Origin: Candidatus Choladousia intestinavium
Lineage (GTDB): Bacteria; Bacillota; Clostridia; Lachnospirales; Lachnospiraceae
DNA length: 64,000 bases
Assembly (NCBI GenBank): GCA_018712785.1
Contig: DVGK01000160.1
Span: forward strand, 1-64,000
Direction of reading: 5' to 3'
Shown here: positions 1 through 9,269 of the stretch, piece after piece
Position numbering within the stretch: position 1 is the first letter of the stretch
Layout: each line of letters starts with the position of its first letter
Notes under the pieces: generated by a model
What the model was told of the DNA's origin: nothing
What the model saw: only the letters and a program-made list of their open reading frames with translations
Databases searched by the model: none
Translations under genes and position numbers: made by a program

Positions 1-1
1 A

Positions 2-1420
2 AAGGACAGTACGAGAGAAGCATACAATCCGGCCGACAGTATAGAAAAGACCAGCAGTGCAGAAAAGAACGGAAGCATAGAAGAAGCTGGCAGGGTGAAA
101 GCGGCTGGAAGTATAAAAAAGTCCGGATACCGGTCAGGCGGGGATGATGGCGGTGAAGAAAGAGAAAGAATCCGGGAGATAAAGAGCAACTCCTTTTGGA
201 AGGGCGTGCTGACAGGAAGTCTCTGTATGCTTGCATTCTGCGGAATTTATCTGGTAATACTGGTGCGGCTGTCAGATACAGGAGGCGGCCTGGAGGAAAG
301 CCGGGGGGCGGAGGTTCTCACGGAAAGCGGGACATTGGATAAGCTTGCGGAAGTGGGAAGCCTGATCGACTCTTTTTATCTGGGAGATCTGGACAGTGAG
401 GAATTGTCCGCCTCTCTTTTCAGAGGAGTCGCCGCGGGACTGGAGGATGTCTATGCTAGGTATTATACGGAAGAAGAGCTGAATACAGTTCTGGATGAGA
501 CCCAGGGAGCCTATTATGGCATCGGAGCTACCTTAATCCAGAATATGGAGACGGGAGAGATACGGGCGACTCAGATTTATGAAGGCAGTCCTGCCCAGAA
601 GGCCGGTCTGCAGCCGGGAGATGTACTTCTGGCCTGCGGCGGAGAGGATCTTCAGAGTATGGAGCTTTCGGATGCCGTGGCATGTATAAAAGCCCAGGAG
701 GGGGAATTTGAGCTTATCGTTTACAGAGAAGAGACGGAGGAAGAGCTCACTCTTACGATTCAGTGTGAAGAGGTGGAGAAGACCACGGTTCATATCAGGA
801 TGCTTGGCGGAACCGTCGGTTATATGGAAATTCTTGAGTTTGATCAGGTTACAGTGGAGCAGTTTCGCAGTGGTCTGTCAGAGCTGAAGGAGCAGGGGAT
901 GGAGAAGCTGATCGTAGACCTGCGGGGAAATCCCGGAGGGTTGCTGGACAGCGTCTGCGAGATTATGGATGATCTGCTTCCGGAAGGATTGATCGTGTAT
1001 ACGGAAGACAAAAGCGGAAACCGCGTGGAATATAATTCAGAAGAAGGACAGCTCTTTGACGGGGAGCTGGCGGTTCTGGTGGATCAGGACACGGCCAGCG
1101 CGGCAGAGATTTTTGCCGGGGCGGTCCAGGATCATGAGATCGGAACGATCATCGGCACACAGACCTACGGAAAGGGCCTTGTGCAGAAAACGTACACCCT
1201 CTCAGATGGTTCCGGAATTAAATTTACCACTGAAAATTATTTCACGCCTCTTGGAAACAATATAAACGGAACCGGGATCACCCCGGATATTGTCCTTGAG
1301 GAAGAGTCGGAGGAGGAGACGGAAGAACAGACAGAGGAAATACAGGCAGAAGAGACAGAGAGGGCAGAAGAGGAGCCGGACGCTGCTTTGGACGCGGCAT
1401 TGGCGCTTTTTGGAGAGTAG
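2..1420 (+). CDS. S41 family C-terminal processing peptidase (CtpA-like) with PDZ domain; probably truncated by the left edge
   Basis: TM segment, PDZ (GSPAQKAGLQPGDVLLACGG), S41 core (LRGNPGGLLDSV, DQDTASAAEIFAGAVQD). ORF track starts at GTG 95 but the same frame is open to base 2 with no stop. Confidence 0.9.
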   Translation, partial: KDSTREAYNPADSIEKTSSAEKNGSIEEAGRVKAAGSIKKSGYRSGGDDGGEERERIREIKSNSFWKGVLTGSLCMLAFCGIYLVILVRLSDTGGGLEESRGAEVLTESGTLDKLAEVGSLIDSFYLGDLDSEELSASLFRGVAAGLEDVYARYYTEEELNTVLDETQGAYYGIGATLIQNMETGEIRATQIYEGSPAQKAGLQPGDVLLACGGEDLQSMELSDAVACIKAQEGEFELIVYREETEEELTLTIQCEEVEKTTVHIRMLGGTVGYMEILEFDQVTVEQFRSGLSELKEQGMEKLIVDLRGNPGGLLDSVCEIMDDLLPEGLIVYTEDKSGNRVEYNSEEGQLFDGELAVLVDQDTASAAEIFAGAVQDHEIGTIIGTQTYGKGLVQKTYTLSDGSGIKFTTENYFTPLGNNINGTGITPDIVLEEESEEETEEQTEEIQAEETERAEEEPDAALDAALALFGE

Positions 1421-1475
1421 CGGAGCTGTAGGGGGGAGATGGCTGAATGCCAAAAGCTTTGCGGAGGGAAGATAA

Positions 1476-2222
1476 ATGGATCAGAGAATGATTTTTTATG
1501 AACGCCTGGGCGAGCTGAAAAGTCTTGCGGAAGAGTATGAGAATGTGCTCTCCAAAGAACAGGTGAGAGAATTCTTTTCCGGGACCCCGCTGGAAGAGGA
1601 GCACTTTGAACTGATTTTTCAATATCTGGAACAGCAGAAAATAAGGGTAGCGGAAAGCAGACAGGAGGCGGAGAGAATCCGTCAGGAACAGGAAGCAGGC
1701 AGCAAAAGCCTTAGACTCTATCTGGAAGAGCTGGAGAAGCTGGACGAAGGAGGGGAGGGACCCTCAGGAGAAGTGTTTGCCAGAGCCGTCCTTAGAGATG
1801 AGGATGCCAGAAAAGAGCTGATCGACTGGTACCTGCCCTTCATCTGCAGACTTGCCGGAGAAAACGAAAGCCCCGAGATCCCTGCTGAGGATTTGATCCA
1901 GGAGGGGAATCTGGGACTTCTGACAGCTCTTGACGAGCTGGAGGAGCTGGAAAGCGCGGCGGCTTATCAGGCCTTTCTTTTAAACAAAATCAGCCGGGCT
2001 ATGGAGCAGGCTCTCTTATGGGATAAGAAAGAAAAAGAATTCGGAGAAAAGCTTGCCGGCCGTGCGGAGCGTCTGCACCAGGCTGCCAGAAATCTGGAAG
2101 AAGAGCTGGAACATAAAGTATCTGCGGAGGAATTGTCTGCTTTCCTGGATATACCTCTGGAGGAGATTCAGGATCTTATGCGGATGTCTGCCGACCAGAT
2201 CGGGATGAAAGAAGATAAATAA
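1476..2222 (+). CDS. sigma-70-like protein with region 1.1/2/3-like segments but no evident region 4
   Basis: PAEDLIQEGNLGLLTALDELEE resembles sigma region 2; RLHQAARNLEEELEHKVSAEELSAFLDIPLEEIQDLMRM resembles region 3; protein ends there. Confidence 0.6.
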   Translation: MDQRMIFYERLGELKSLAEEYENVLSKEQVREFFSGTPLEEEHFELIFQYLEQQKIRVAESRQEAERIRQEQEAGSKSLRLYLEELEKLDEGGEGPSGEVFARAVLRDEDARKELIDWYLPFICRLAGENESPEIPAEDLIQEGNLGLLTALDELEELESAAAYQAFLLNKISRAMEQALLWDKKEKEFGEKLAGRAERLHQAARNLEEELEHKVSAEELSAFLDIPLEEIQDLMRMSADQIGMKEDK

Positions 2223-2237
2223 GCGAGGAGGCAAAAA

Positions 2238-3674
2238 ATGAAAAAAACAAAAATCATTTGTACTATGGGACCCAACGCAGATAACCGGAATACGCTGATG
2301 GAGCTGGCTCTGAACGGGATGGATATTGCCAGATTTAACTTTTCTCACGGAAGCCATGAAGAGCAGAAGGGAAGAATGGATCTTTTAAAGAGCGTCCGGG
2401 AGGAAGTGAAAAAACCTATCGCCATTCTTTTGGATACAAAGGGGCCGGAGATCCGCACAGGACTTCTGGCAAACGGCGGGAAGGTTATGCTTCGGGAAGG
2501 GGAGAGCTTTATCCTTACCTCCGAAGAAATTCTGGGAGACGAGACAAGGGTAAGCCAGAGTTATCCCGACCTGGCCAGGGATGTGAAGCCGGGGGACAGA
2601 ATTCTCATCGACGATGGCCTCATCGGTCTTACGGTGGAGGAGATCCGCGGCAGCGAGATCGTCTGTAAGATTTTAAACGGCGGGGAGCTGGGACAGAGGA
2701 AAGGCATTAATGTACCGAATGTAAGCGTAAAGCTTCCGGCGATCACGGAGAAAGACAAAGAGGATATCATCTTCGGCATTGAGCAGGGAATCGATTTTAT
2801 CGCGGCTTCCTTTGTGCGGGACGCGGACGCCATCCGGGAGATTAAGCATATTCTGAAAGAACACAATGCCTCTCATATAGATGTAATTGCCAAGATTGAA
2901 AACAGCGAGGGAATCAAGAACATAGACAGGATCATTAACGCGGCGGACGGCGTTATGGTAGCCAGAGGCGATATGGGCGTTGAGATTCCAGCCTATGAGG
3001 TTCCTCACGTTCAGAAGATCATTGTTAAAAAATGCAATGAAAAATATAAACCGGTCATTATTGCTACACAGATGCTGGATTCCATGATCCGCAATCCCCG
3101 TCCTACCCGGGCGGAGGTAACAGACGTGGCCAATGCCATCCGGGAAGGAACGGACGCCATCATGCTGTCCGGGGAAACTGCCATGGGAAAATATCCGGTA
3201 GGCGCCCTTAAGATGATGGTTCAGATCGCGGAATCCACAGAACAGTATCTGGACTATGATTCTATGCCCGACTATAAGATGCTCAAAGGAGACGCCAACG
3301 TGTCGAATGCCGTAGGGGTGGCGGCGGTAAATACGGCCGCTTATGTTCAGGCAAAGTGCATTGTGACCCCCACCATGTCGGGACAGACGGCCCGCCTCAT
3401 GTCACATTTCCGTTCCGCGATTCCGATCTATGCTGTGACGCCCAATGACTGGGCCCAGAGAAAGATGCAGCTTTACTGGGGCGTTACGCCACTGAGAGGC
3501 TATCAGGAGGACAGCACGGAACACATTATTTCTCATGCCATGTATGTGGTGAAGAGAGAGGAATACGTACAGGTGGGGGATATGGTAGTATTTACAGCAG
3601 GGGATCCGGCCACCAATATCGTAAAAGGCAAGGGCGCTATGACCAATATGATGCATGTAATTCAGGCAAAATAG
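2238..3674 (+). CDS. pyk: pyruvate kinase
   Basis: MKKTKIICTMGPNADN..., DTKGPEIRTG, GVMVARGDMGVEIP, MLDSMIRNPRPTRAEVTDVANAI. Confidence 0.97.
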   Translation: MKKTKIICTMGPNADNRNTLMELALNGMDIARFNFSHGSHEEQKGRMDLLKSVREEVKKPIAILLDTKGPEIRTGLLANGGKVMLREGESFILTSEEILGDETRVSQSYPDLARDVKPGDRILIDDGLIGLTVEEIRGSEIVCKILNGGELGQRKGINVPNVSVKLPAITEKDKEDIIFGIEQGIDFIAASFVRDADAIREIKHILKEHNASHIDVIAKIENSEGIKNIDRIINAADGVMVARGDMGVEIPAYEVPHVQKIIVKKCNEKYKPVIIATQMLDSMIRNPRPTRAEVTDVANAIREGTDAIMLSGETAMGKYPVGALKMMVQIAESTEQYLDYDSMPDYKMLKGDANVSNAVGVAAVNTAAYVQAKCIVTPTMSGQTARLMSHFRSAIPIYAVTPNDWAQRKMQLYWGVTPLRGYQEDSTEHIISHAMYVVKREEYVQVGDMVVFTAGDPATNIVKGKGAMTNMMHVIQAK

Positions 3675-3983
3675 AGGAAGCGGCGAAGCAGAGTAAGATG
3701 AGAGAAAGCAGAAAAGGGCTGCCAGGACAGAGAAAGGTTCCAGGCGGCCTTTGCGTATTCATGCCCATAGAAAGCACTATTTGCTGTTCGCGGCCATAGA
3801 AAGTTCGTGGAGCGCTCTTTCTGCAGTTTAAAAGGGAAAAACGGAATATAAAATCTTAATAATTTATTTTGGAAAAGCGAAAAGGTTTTCTGTTATAATA
3901 AAATACGGGTTTTTCTGTATCCGGTAAAGGGAGTACGGGAGACCAGACAATAAGAAACAAGAATACAGACAGGGGGTACAGAG

Positions 3984-4679
3984 ATGTATAATATACTTGT
4001 GTGCGATGATGATAAAGAGATTGTGGACGCCATAGAGATTTATTTAATGCAGGAGGGCTTCCATGTGCTGAAGGCGTACAATGGCCTGGAGGCTTTGGAA
4101 ATCCTGAAAAAGGAGGAGGTTCACCTGCTGATTCTGGATCTTATGATGCCGGAGATGGATGGAATTCACGCGATTATGAAAATAAGAGAGGAGAGCAGCA
4201 TTCCCATAATCATCCTCTCCGCTAAGACCCAGGATAATGATAAGGTGCTGGGACTGAATCTGGGAGCGGATGATTATGTGGCCAAGCCCTTCAATCCCCT
4301 GGAGCTTATTGCCAGGGTGAAGTCTCAGATCCGCCGGTATACGAATTTTGGAACCATAAAGGACGAACCGGAGGAGAAGGTCTACAGCACCGGGGGTCTG
4401 GTGATTAATGACGACAGAAAAGAAGTAACGGTGGACGGGGAACCGGTGAAGCTTACAAGGATCGAATATAATATCCTTCTCTTTCTGGTCCAGAATAAAG
4501 GAAAGGTCTTTTCTATCGAGCAGATCTATGAACATATCTGGAAGGAAGAGGCGTACGGCGCGGACAATACAGTAACTGTACATATCCGCCATATCCGGGA
4601 AAAGATAGAGATTGATCCCAAGAATCCAAAGTATCTGAAGGTAATCTGGGGAATCGGCTATAAAGTAGAAAAATTATAA
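3984..4679 (+). CDS. OmpR/PhoB-type response regulator
   Basis: Receiver domain (LVCDDDKEIV, LILDLMMPEMDG, AKPFNPLEL) plus winged-helix DNA-binding domain. Confidence 0.95.
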   Translation: MYNILVCDDDKEIVDAIEIYLMQEGFHVLKAYNGLEALEILKKEEVHLLILDLMMPEMDGIHAIMKIREESSIPIIILSAKTQDNDKVLGLNLGADDYVAKPFNPLELIARVKSQIRRYTNFGTIKDEPEEKVYSTGGLVINDDRKEVTVDGEPVKLTRIEYNILLFLVQNKGKVFSIEQIYEHIWKEEAYGADNTVTVHIRHIREKIEIDPKNPKYLKVIWGIGYKVEKL

Positions 4680-4714
4680 GGATTTCACGGAATCCGGGAA
4701 AAGGAAGGGATGAA

Positions 4715-7072
4715 GTGGGACGGCTGATTTATAAAAAATGGGCGAAGGTGCTTCTCATGATTCTGCAGACGGCTGCGGCCTGCCTGCTTGTTTTCAGTGT
4801 GATCCGGATCGGCTTCTGGCTGGAGGATTCCCTCAATTTAAATGAACTTTCAAGGGATTATGAGGAGTCAGAGCTCTTTCTTGGCACTGTAAATACAATT
4901 ATCGAAAATAAAATCCGGGGGCAGCAGAACCTGGAGCTGTTTGAGAAGGACGGCGAGTTCTACGGAAAGAGAGAAATTGACATTCAGTCTTATGGGGAGG
5001 ACCAGGAGGCTGTACAGGATCTGAATACAACGTACCTTCTGGAGGATCTTCTGAGCTTCTGCGAAGACGGGGGGAGAGAGGCCCTTCACAGCGCTATTTC
5101 CCAGGCCCAGGAGGAGGAGCATAGTACTGGGCAGGAGGCGGGAGAACTTCTTTCCGAGCAGGCGTATACACTGGAAACTATTCTGCCGATTACAGGGATT
5201 CCTCTTACGGAATGCTCCAGGTGGTATTCGGATTCCGCTTCTTTTCTGTTTCGGATGTACGTGCGGTTGGATGAGGTGTGCCAGGATATCTGGGACAGGT
5301 ATCAGGAGTATCAGAATGTGCAGGATGAGACCTGGTCGCCGGATGCCCCCAGCAACCTGCGCTACTGCATTGAGAATACGGCCACAGGCAAGCTGTACAC
5401 GAATATGAATGTGAGCTCCTTCGATGAGGCGGCCTCCGCCCTGGAAGAGGAGGATGGCTTTGTTGCTCTCTATGAAGGAGAGAGAAGCTTTAACATTATG
5501 GTGGCAAATCCGGATAATGTCCTGAATGACGCGGCAGCAGACTGGTTTATGACGAACCGCTTTGTGGATACGAATGAAAAGGTGTTTTTGGCAGTAAATC
5601 TCTCCTACCCTGTCAGCGACCTGCTGCAGACCCTCGCGGAATACTATTCCGGACGGGAGGGAATTGTATGGACTTCTGTTTTGATAGCGGCAGGGTGTCT
5701 GGCTGTCATGGCAGCGGGCTTTATTCTCTCCCTGCTGGGAGCAGGATGGAAGGAGGGAAGGCTGACTCCGGTTTTGCTGCGGATTGACCGGATCCCTACG
5801 GAAGTGGCTCTGGGGATTTACATGATCGCGGGTACGATCTTTCTTATTTATTTCTTTTCCATAAAGAGCTGGGGAACCGTGCTGTACGGAATTAACGGTT
5901 ATCCCTTCGGGGCAGTTCTGGCAGGAAGTTATCTGATATTTTTAAGCGGCTGTCTCAGCCTGGCCAGGCGGATCAAGTGCAGAACCCTCTGGTCAAACAG
6001 CGTCTGCCGGATGCTGGTAAAGACATGGCAGCAGGTTCGTTCTGCCAGAATGATTTCAGGACTTGTGCTTCTGGTCTATGTTATATTTTTTGCCCTGAAT
6101 TTTCTGTTTCTTCTTTGCTTCAGAAGAACCGGCGTACTTCTGGTGCTGATTATGGATATGGCGGTTCTGCTCTATCTTCTCCGGGATATGGTAGGAAAGC
6201 AGAGTGTGTGGGAGGGAATCCATCAGATTTCTCAGGGAGACTTGTCCTACAAGATTGACATATCTACTCTGCAGGGAGAGACGTATGAGATGGGAAAAGC
6301 CGTAAATGAGATGGGAGACGGCCTGCAGAAGGCGGTGGACGCTATTGTGAAAAATGAACGGCTGAAAGCTGAACTGATCACAAACGTTTCCCATGATATT
6401 AAGACGCCGCTTACCTCTATTATTAATTATGTAGATCTCCTGAAACGGGAGAACCTTCCGGGAGAGAGGGCCAACCACTATCTGGAAGTGTTGGATCAGA
6501 AATCCCAGCGGCTGCGCCAGCTGACAGAAGATCTGGTGGAGGCAAGCAAAATTAGCTCCGGCAACATAGAGCTGCACATGATGCGGATGCAGTTTCAGAG
6601 TATGCTTTCCCAGGCACTTGGAGAATTTGAGGAACGACTGGAGGAGAAGCAGCTTTTGGTAAAGTTGGATTTTCCGAAGGAACCCGTATATATTCAGGCG
6701 GACGGCCGCCAGCTCTGGAGAGTGCTGGAAAACCTGCTGGGAAATATTTTTAAATACGCAAAGGAAAATACTTCTGTAGAAGCTGTTCTCACCTGCAGCG
6801 GGGGACGGGCGGTTTTTACCTTGAAAAATATTTCCAGAGAAAAGATCACAGTGGAGGCTCAGGAGCTCAGCGGACGTTTTGTCCGGGGAGACAAAAGCCG
6901 TACAACAGAAGGGAGCGGACTCGGCCTTTCCATTGCCCAGAGTCTTACAGAACTGATGAACGGGAGCTTCCGACTTCAGGCGGAGGGAGAGGAATTTTCT
7001 GCCATTCTGGATTTCCCTGTGGCTGACGCTGAACGAGAACAACCCGAAAACAGCCGGCCTTCCGGTCTCTGA
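4715..7072 (+). CDS. membrane sensor histidine kinase, partner of preceding response regulator
   Basis: Multiple TM segments, HAMP-like region, H-box VSHDIKTPLTSIINYVDLL, ATPase motif GSGLGLSIAQSL. Confidence 0.93.
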   Translation: MGRLIYKKWAKVLLMILQTAAACLLVFSVIRIGFWLEDSLNLNELSRDYEESELFLGTVNTIIENKIRGQQNLELFEKDGEFYGKREIDIQSYGEDQEAVQDLNTTYLLEDLLSFCEDGGREALHSAISQAQEEEHSTGQEAGELLSEQAYTLETILPITGIPLTECSRWYSDSASFLFRMYVRLDEVCQDIWDRYQEYQNVQDETWSPDAPSNLRYCIENTATGKLYTNMNVSSFDEAASALEEEDGFVALYEGERSFNIMVANPDNVLNDAAADWFMTNRFVDTNEKVFLAVNLSYPVSDLLQTLAEYYSGREGIVWTSVLIAAGCLAVMAAGFILSLLGAGWKEGRLTPVLLRIDRIPTEVALGIYMIAGTIFLIYFFSIKSWGTVLYGINGYPFGAVLAGSYLIFLSGCLSLARRIKCRTLWSNSVCRMLVKTWQQVRSARMISGLVLLVYVIFFALNFLFLLCFRRTGVLLVLIMDMAVLLYLLRDMVGKQSVWEGIHQISQGDLSYKIDISTLQGETYEMGKAVNEMGDGLQKAVDAIVKNERLKAELITNVSHDIKTPLTSIINYVDLLKRENLPGERANHYLEVLDQKSQRLRQLTEDLVEASKISSGNIELHMMRMQFQSMLSQALGEFEERLEEKQLLVKLDFPKEPVYIQADGRQLWRVLENLLGNIFKYAKENTSVEAVLTCSGGRAVFTLKNISREKITVEAQELSGRFVRGDKSRTTEGSGLGLSIAQSLTELMNGSFRLQAEGEEFSAILDFPVADAEREQPENSRPSGL

Positions 7073-7133
7073 AATGTTACGAAAATGTCTGAAATTTATA
7101 TGAAATTTCGGGAGAATCCGTTGACAGGAGCGG

Positions 7134-7162
7134 ATTTCGGGGGTAAAGTTTGAAATACAGAT
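7134..7162 (+). promoter_or_regulatory. candidate sigma-A promoter for the zinc-ribbon/DUF5685/J-domain cassette
   Basis: TTGACA - 17 bp - TAAAGT in the intergenic region downstream of the kinase; coordinates approximate. Confidence 0.4.
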
Positions 7163-7228
7163 GAGGCTGCTCATGCATGGGAATTTGCGGCAGAGCGCGG
7201 CTATAAAGGGGAATGAGAGGTAAGTCAT

Positions 7229-7618
7229 ATGAAGGAACGGTTTATGCGGTTTATGAGCGGAAGATACGGGGCGGATCAGCTGTCCAGATTTATGCTGGCA
7301 GTCTGCTTTTTGTGCCTGCTTCTGAATTTATTTACAGGTACCTATATCCTGTATGTGCTGGCTCTGGCGATTCTGGTGGTATGCTATTTCAGAATGTTTT
7401 CCAGAAATCTGGCCAAGCGGGATGCGGAAAACCAGCAGTATCTCCGCCTGAAAGAAAAATTCCTCTCTGTATTTAAGCGGAGCTGGTGGGAGGAGAGAAG
7501 GGCGTATCATATTTATAAGTGTCCTTCCTGCGGACAGAAGATCCGAATTCCAAGGGGCAAGGGCAAAATCTGCATTACCTGCCCCAAGTGCAGAAATGAA
7601 TTTGTGAAGAAGAGTTGA
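7229..7618 (+). CDS. membrane protein with C-terminal zinc ribbon, unknown function
   Basis: Two hydrophobic segments followed by CPSCGQKIRIPRGKGKICITCPKC. Confidence 0.7.
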   Translation: MKERFMRFMSGRYGADQLSRFMLAVCFLCLLLNLFTGTYILYVLALAILVVCYFRMFSRNLAKRDAENQQYLRLKEKFLSVFKRSWWEERRAYHIYKCPSCGQKIRIPRGKGKICITCPKCRNEFVKKS

Positions 7619-7622
7619 TGGG

Positions 7623-8489
7623 ATGTTTGGATATATACGCGTAAATGAACAGGAGCTGAAGATTCGGGAATATACGGCATACCGCAGCTATTACTGCGGA
7701 TTATGCCGTAATTTGCATGTGCGGTATGGACGTACGGCCCAAATGATGCTAAACTATGATTTGACCTTCCTGGCCATTCTTCACACAGGCTTGTATGAAC
7801 CTGAGACGGAAAAGGAACGGAAGAGGTGCATCCTCCATCCGGTCAGGAGACATGACAGCGTACAGAATGAGGCTGTGGCTTATGCTGCGGATATGTGTGT
7901 GCTTCTCTCCTATCAAAAGCTTCTGGATGACTGGAGGGACGACCGGAAGTATCCTCAGAGGGCGGCTGCCGGAGTTCTGAAGAAAAGCTATAAGAGACTG
8001 GAAGAGCAGTATCCGAGACAGGCAGAGGCTATAGAGAAGAATATCCGTCTTCTTTCACAGGCAGAGCAGGAGAAGGCAGGGGATATTGATTATGTTTCGG
8101 GGCTTACAGGAAAATTTCTGGAAGAGATTTTCGTCTGGAAGGAGGACATCTGGGAAGCAGACCTGCGCAGGATGGGATTTTTCCTGGGCAAGTTTATCTA
8201 TCTTCTGGATGCCATTGAGGATGTGGAGAAGGACCGGAAGAAAGAGAATTATAATCTGTTTTCCGAATGGGGAGATCTCTGGCAGGAAGAGCGGGAAAAG
8301 GAACTGCGGGAAATGCTCACCTCTATGATGGCAGAGGCTTCCCGGAGCTTTGAAAGGCTTCCCATCCTGGAGAACGCCGGCATACTGAGGAATATTCTGT
8401 ATTCAGGCGTATGGTGCAGATATGCGCAGCTTCTGGAGGCAGGAACCAGAAAGGATAAGAAAGAGAGAGCGTCACGGGAGGAAGTATGA
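7623..8489 (+). CDS. DUF5685-like family protein
   Basis: [37 protein letters not shown]-terminus; Asp-rich [12 protein letters not shown] and [18 protein letters not shown] motifs. Confidence 0.7.
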   Translation: MFGYIRVNEQELKIREYTAYRSYYCGLCRNLHVRYGRTAQMMLNYDLTFLAILHTGLYEPETEKERKRCILHPVRRHDSVQNEAVAYAADMCVLLSYQKLLDDWRDDRKYPQRAAAGVLKKSYKRLEEQYPRQAEAIEKNIRLLSQAEQEKAGDIDYVSGLTGKFLEEIFVWKEDIWEADLRRMGFFLGKFIYLLDAIEDVEKDRKKENYNLFSEWGDLWQEEREKELREMLTSMMAEASRSFERLPILENAGILRNILYSGVWCRYAQLLEAGTRKDKKERASREEV

Positions 8490-9160
8490 AGAATCCATAT
8501 GAGATATTGGGAGTACCGGAGAACGCGTCGGAGGAAGAGATAAAGAAAGCTTACCGAAGCTTAAGCAGAAAGTATCATCCGGATGCGAATATCAATAATC
8601 CGAATAAAGAAAAAGCAGAAGAAAAGTTTAAAGAGATTCAACAGGCTTACCAGCAGATTATGCATGAGCGGGAGAGGGGAACTTCCGGAGGCTCCGGCTC
8701 TTATTCTCAGGAGTATGGAGGCTACGGCGGTTTTGGCGGCTTCGGCGGTTATGGCTCCGGCTACGGTCAGAGCAGACAGGAGAATTGGACAGAGACGGAT
8801 GTACGCCTGCAGGCGGCAGAGAATTATATACGCAACCAGTACTTTTCCGAGGCACTGAATGTACTGTCGGGCATTGAGCAGAGGTCGGCACGGTGGTATT
8901 ATCTCAGCGCGCTGGCGAATTCGGGAATGGGAAACAATGTACTGGCAAAAGATCACGCCAGAAGAGCGGCGAATATGGAGCCGGGGAACTTTCAGTATCG
9001 TCAGCTGGTACAGCAGCTTGAGCAGGGAGGACAGTGGTATCAGAATATGGGAGAATCCTACGGCAGTCCTTTCTCAGGAGGCGGGGACTGGTGCATGAAG
9101 CTCTGTGCTTTGAACCTGTTCTGCAACTGCTGCTGCGGAAGAGGCATGTTCTGCTGTTAA
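8486..9160 (+). CDS. J-domain protein with Gly/Tyr-rich linker, TPR-like region and Cys-rich C-terminus
   Basis: J domain with HPD (KYHPDAN), [18 protein letters not shown] linker, tail [23 protein letters not shown]; overlaps upstream gene by 4 nt. Confidence 0.85.
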   Translation: MKNPYEILGVPENASEEEIKKAYRSLSRKYHPDANINNPNKEKAEEKFKEIQQAYQQIMHERERGTSGGSGSYSQEYGGYGGFGGFGGYGSGYGQSRQENWTETDVRLQAAENYIRNQYFSEALNVLSGIEQRSARWYYLSALANSGMGNNVLAKDHARRAANMEPGNFQYRQLVQQLEQGGQWYQNMGESYGSPFSGGGDWCMKLCALNLFCNCCCGRGMFCC

Positions 9161-9269
9161 TATACGGATATACCGGTGGCTATCCTTCTTAGGCTTCTTT
9201 GTCAGGGAAGAGATGCGTCAGCCTATATAAGGAGAGAAAGAAAAAAGTGTCACGGACAGGAGGAGAAAA

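Noticed and set aside
6056-7228. 390-aa minus-strand ORF opposite the histidine kinase
   Set aside because: Antisense to a clear kinase; Cys/Phe/His-rich low-information translation typical of reverse-frame reading; no SD or domain.
8700-8775. Tandem repeat in the J-domain gene
   Set aside because: GGCTACGGCGGTTTTGGCGGC-type sequence is a coding Gly/Tyr-rich linker, not an independent repeat array.
9161-9269. SAM riboswitch or T-box upstream of metY
   Set aside because: The gap is only about 110 bp and I could not find a SAM-I-like core, K-turn or terminator.
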